DNA of 64,000 nucleotides from Ptiloglossa arizonensis (lineage: Eukaryota > Arthropoda > Insecta > Hymenoptera > Colletidae): the NCBI RefSeq assembly GCF_051014685.1, contig NW_027479263.1:62001-126000 (forward strand). Reading direction: 5' to 3'. Shown one piece after another: positions 62,890 to 64,000 of the stretch. A program made the translations under genes and the position numbers. The notes below the pieces were generated by a model that saw only the letters and a list, made by a program, of their open reading frames with translations, ran no database searches and had not been told where the DNA came from. Position 1 is the stretch's first letter; the number at the start of each line of letters is the position of its first letter.

Positions 62890-62923
62890 GGGTGGGCCTC
62901 CGGAAGGGCTGGGGAGGCCACCC
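62890..62923 (+). other. Hairpin spanning the end of the LINE ORF (weaker)
   Basis: GGGTGGGCCTCC (62,890-62,901) pairs with GGAGGCCACCC (62,913-62,923) over 11 bp with one bulged G and an 11-nt loop. The stem ends directly before the TGA stop. Confidence 0.55.
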
Positions 62924-63007
62924 TGAGAGCGGCGGGCGGGGGTGCGTAGCCCTTGAGGCTCGTGCCACCGCCCGTCGTCTGAGGGGTGGGAGGAATAAGG
63001 GACGGCG

Positions 63008-63050
63008 ACGCTCTCGAGGGCGGAGAGGCCAGAGCCGCCCTCGGGAGCGT
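63008..63050 (+). other. 3' UTR hairpin 1
   Basis: ACGCTCTCGAGGGCGG (63,008-63,023) pairs with CCGCCCTCGGGAGCGT (63,035-63,050). This is a 16-bp stem with one G-U pair and an 11-nt loop. Confidence 0.75.
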
Positions 63051-63065
63051 ACGAGCCGGGGTGCG

Positions 63066-63109
63066 GCCGCGCCGACGGCACGGTCCCAGGGCCGTGCCTC
63101 CGGCGCGGC
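63066..63109 (+). other. 3' UTR hairpin 2
   Basis: GCCGCGCCG (63,066-63,074) pairs with CGGCGCGGC (63,101-63,109). After a 2x2 internal loop, GGCACGG (63,077-63,083) pairs with CCGTGCC (63,092-63,098). The apical loop is 8 nt. Confidence 0.75.
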
Positions 63110-63122
63110 TATGGGGGCCGTG

Positions 63123-63153
63123 GGCGGTCGCGAGTGTGGGACTCGCGGCCGCC
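63123..63153 (+). other. 3' UTR hairpin 3
   Basis: GGCGGTCGCGAGT (63,123-63,135) pairs with ACTCGCGGCCGCC (63,141-63,153). This is a 13-bp stem with one G-U pair and the 5-nt loop GTGGG. Confidence 0.78.
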
Positions 63154-63175
63154 CTCGGGCGGCCCCCGGGAGTGG

Positions 63176-63208
63176 GACGTCGGAGCAGTGTGGCCCTGCT
63201 CCGACGTC
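63176..63208 (+). other. 3' UTR hairpin 4
   Basis: GACGTCGGAGCAG (63,176-63,188) pairs perfectly with CTGCTCCGACGTC (63,196-63,208). This is a 13-bp stem with the 7-nt loop TGTGGCC. Confidence 0.8.
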
Positions 63209-63233
63209 GGGCGCCAGAGCGCCGAGGAGAAAA

Positions 63234-63270
63234 CAGGGAAGGGAGGGTGAAGTACCCCCTCCCTTCCCTG
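63234..63270 (+). other. 3' UTR hairpin 5
   Basis: CAGGGAAGGGAGGG (63,234-63,247) pairs perfectly with CCCTCCCTTCCCTG (63,257-63,270). This is a 14-bp purine/pyrimidine stem with a 9-nt loop. Confidence 0.8.
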
Positions 63271-63298
63271 GAACGGGAGGACACGGGCGCGAGAGCCC

Positions 63299-63354
63299 TG
63301 CACGGGGGAGCACCTGATGTTATGATGTCTTCGGTCCCAGGTGCTCCCCCTGCA
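63299..63354 (+). other. 3' UTR hairpin 6
   Basis: GGGGGAGCACCTG (63,304-63,316) pairs perfectly with CAGGTGCTCCCCC (63,338-63,350). It extends by TGCA/TGCA (63,299-63,302 with 63,351-63,354) across one bulged C, for 17 bp in all. The loop is 21 nt and contains ATGTTATGATG. Confidence 0.8.
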
Positions 63355-63396
63355 TAGTGCGAGGATGGCCACCGTGGTGGGTTTTAGTGGGTAGGT

Positions 63397-63429
63397 CCCG
63401 CGCCCGATGGGTTTCCTTCCGGGCGCGGG
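63397..63429 (+). other. 3' UTR hairpin 7
   Basis: CCCGCGCCCG (63,397-63,406) pairs perfectly with CGGGCGCGGG (63,420-63,429). This is a 10-bp stem with a 13-nt loop. Confidence 0.75.
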
Positions 63430-63441
63430 GAATCCCACACT

Positions 63442-63470
63442 CCCCCCGCCCCTCCCCAGGCGGCGGGGGG
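63442..63470 (+). other. 3' UTR hairpin 8
   Basis: CCCCCCGCC (63,442-63,450) pairs with GGCGGGGGG (63,462-63,470). This is a 9-bp GC-only stem with an 11-nt loop, and the last structure before the poly(A) end. Confidence 0.7.
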
Positions 63471-63495
63471 GTCTTTCGAAGATTTCCCCCACGTT

Positions 63496-63501
63496 AATAA
63501 A
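63496..63501 (+). promoter_or_regulatory. Polyadenylation signal AATAAA at the LINE 3' end
   Basis: AATAAA overlaps the start of the A-run, so signal and tail are fused (ACGTTAATAAAA). In a normal mRNA the signal sits 10-30 nt before cleavage, so here it may simply be the conserved 3' terminus of the element. Confidence 0.6.
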
Positions 63502-63517
63502 AAAAAAAAAAAAAAAA
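63499..63517 (+). other. Poly(A) tail of the LINE
   Basis: A run of 19 A bases separates the 3' UTR from GGTATGACC of the right satellite flank. The last two (63,516-63,517) may belong to the target-site duplication. The run's length shows little decay, which fits a fairly recent insertion. Confidence 0.9.
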
Positions 63518-63529
63518 GGTATGACCTAT
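63516..63529 (+). repeat. Target-site duplication, right copy
   Basis: This is the second copy of AAGGTATGACCTAT, identical to 62,316-62,329. The base after it is A here (satellite ACGCTTAACG) but G after the left copy, which marks where the element begins. On the bottom strand the duplicated target ends in TT, which could base-pair with the poly(A) tail at the priming step. Confidence 0.85.
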
Positions 63530-64000
63530 AACGCTTAACGTGTAACGTATAACGTATAACGTATAACGTATAAAGTATAACGTATAACGTATAACGTATA
63601 ACGTATAACGTATAACGTATAACGTATAACGTATAACGTATAACGTATAACGTATAACGTATAACGTATAACGTATAACGTATAACGTATAACATATAAC
63701 GTATAACGTATAAAGTATAACGTATAACGTATAACGTATAACGTATAACGTATAACGTATAAAGTATAACGTATAACGTATAACGTGTAACGTGTAACGT
63801 ATATCCTATAACGCATAACGTATAGCGTATAACGTATAACGTAAACGTATAACGTATATCGTATAACGTATAACGTATAACGTATAACGTATAACGTATA
63901 ACGAATAACGTATAACGTATAACGTACAACGTATGACGTATCACGTATAAGGTATGACCTATGACGCATAACGTATAGCGTATAACGCATAACGTATAAC
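63516..64000. repeat. Heptanucleotide satellite array, continuation right of the LINE
   Basis: The same CGTATAA array resumes directly after the poly(A) tail and runs off the window. It starts with the variant string GGTATGACCTATAACGCTTA, which also occurs at 59,654, 58,214 and 55,900, so this flank belongs to the same higher-order unit as the array to the left. Compared with the copy at 59,654 it lacks roughly 0.33 kb between the CATATAA unit (63,693) and the AAAGTATA unit (63,762). It carries the 6-bp CGTAAA unit near 63,841. Confidence 0.97.

Larger units (their letters stand above)
62330..62926 (+). pseudogene. C-terminal fragment of an R1-type reverse transcriptase ORF (ORF2), 5'-truncated
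   Basis: About 198 codons of element sequence stay open to a TGA. The frame continues upstream into the satellite, where an ATG at 62,321 gives three foreign residues (MTY) and a 201-residue reading frame. Numbering from that ATG: residues 7-50 resemble the connector of R1-clade proteins (basic, with AAFYEGRMRARED and RRQARESMLQLWQQRL). Residues 82-96 (LSGHGCFGQYLCRIG) are a strongly conserved block in R1-like elements. Residues 103-120 form a CX2CX8HX4C zinc knuckle. The helix ending FCEEVYSRKEAASRIRE (about 160-176) is the usual end of the domain. The last ~25 residues are an Arg/Pro/Gly-rich tail that overlaps GC-rich hairpin DNA and may not be conserved protein. In intact elements this region follows the polymerase and is thought to contact nucleic acid. 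The fragment lacks endonuclease, the polymerase fingers and palm, and its own start, so it is treated as a dead copy. There are no frameshifts in the retained part. Confidence 0.85.
62927..63498 (+). other. Structured 3' UTR of the LINE
   Basis: About 570 nt of strongly GC-rich sequence lie between the stop codon and the poly(A) tail. There is no convincing reading frame; open frames on both strands here are a by-product of high GC content. It holds a series of at least eight inverted repeats, each listed separately, spaced about 5-45 nt apart from 63,008 to 63,470. In R2 and several R1-clade elements the 3' UTR RNA is the part recognised by the reverse transcriptase to start target-primed synthesis, so such structure is functionally plausible. 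Confidence 0.8.
62330..63515 (+). mobile_element. 5'-truncated R1-clade non-LTR retrotransposon (LINE)
   Basis: This is a GC-rich insertion of about 1,186 bp in an AT-rich satellite. It contains, in order, the C-terminal end of a reverse-transcriptase ORF (to the TGA at 62,924-62,926), a ~570-nt hairpin-rich 3' UTR, an AATAAA signal and an A-run that merges with the right target repeat. It is flanked by AAGGTATGACCTAT on both sides. Missing 5' sequence, a poly(A) end and target-site duplication are the classic result of incomplete target-primed reverse transcription. The protein motifs fit the R1 clade of insects, which is known to include site-specific families such as R1 (28S rDNA) and TRAS/SART (telomeric repeats). 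The family cannot be named from this fragment, and endonuclease and catalytic RT domains are absent. The copy cannot move on its own. Confidence 0.9.

Noticed and set aside
62344..63492. Other open frames on both strands inside the LINE fragment and its 3' UTR
   Set aside because: They overlap the reverse-transcriptase frame or the hairpin region, are rich in Arg, Pro, Gly and Ala as expected from GC-rich DNA, and show no recognisable domain. Several run into the satellite.
62330..63515. R1 element in its usual 28S rDNA site
   Set aside because: Both flanks are satellite; no rRNA gene sequence is present in the window.
63396..63515. Hairpin followed by a homopolymer read as an intrinsic transcription terminator
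   Set aside because: The run is A on the sense strand at the end of a LINE, it is flanked by a target-site duplication, and the context is eukaryotic.

Overview
The window is almost entirely satellite DNA. A 7-bp unit, CGTATAA on the + strand (TTATACG on the - strand), is repeated about 9,000 times from base 1 to 62,329 and again from 63,516 to 64,000. The only other sequence is a GC-rich 1.19-kb insertion at about 62,330-63,515. It is the 5'-truncated 3' end of a non-LTR retrotransposon (LINE) of the R1 clade, on the + strand. No host gene, rRNA, tRNA or CRISPR array is visible. The R1-type C-terminal domain of the LINE (an LSGHGCFGQYLCRIG block followed by a CX2CX8HX4C zinc knuckle) suggests an arthropod, most likely an insect. 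That is an inference from the element, because there is no host coding sequence to confirm it.

Layout. Variant heptamers (CGCATAA, CGTACAA, CGTATGA, CGAATAA, CGTATCC and others) are not scattered at random. They recur in the same order in long blocks, so the array has a higher-order structure built by repeated segmental and tandem duplication. Main blocks: a 728-bp tandem pair (about 1,582-3,025); a 4,289-bp unit with copies at 3,521, 6,648 and 10,937 and a dispersed copy near 40.6-42.8 kb; a 1,706-bp unit at 12.47-16.45 kb with a nested 572-bp tandem duplication; a 3,457-bp tandem pair at 27,791-34,691 with an older relative at 22.2-25.0 kb; a 2,175-bp step at 34.7-37 kb repeated again 6,890 bp further on; and in the right part a 2,314-bp pair plus a 1,440-bp partial copy (54.9-60.9 kb). 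Up to about 46 kb the array is rich in one marker cluster (AAAATGTAACGTC); beyond that the marker is nearly absent and a different cluster (GTATCACGTATAAGGTATG) dominates.

The LINE lies between 14-bp direct repeats (AAGGTATGACCTAT at 62,316 and 63,516), which look like its target-site duplication. It sits exactly in one copy of the variant cluster that marks the right-hand repeat units. It keeps the last ~198 codons of the reverse-transcriptase ORF, a ~570-nt 3' UTR with at least eight consecutive strong hairpins, an AATAAA signal and a poly(A) tail. Paralogous empty sites are present at 55,900, 58,214 and 59,654.

Long open frames on the - strand throughout the array, all of the form (IRYTLYV)n, follow arithmetically from a stop-free heptamer and are not annotated as genes. 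A short stretch (33.17-34.11 kb) has a cluster of private single-base indels that looks like consensus error rather than biology.
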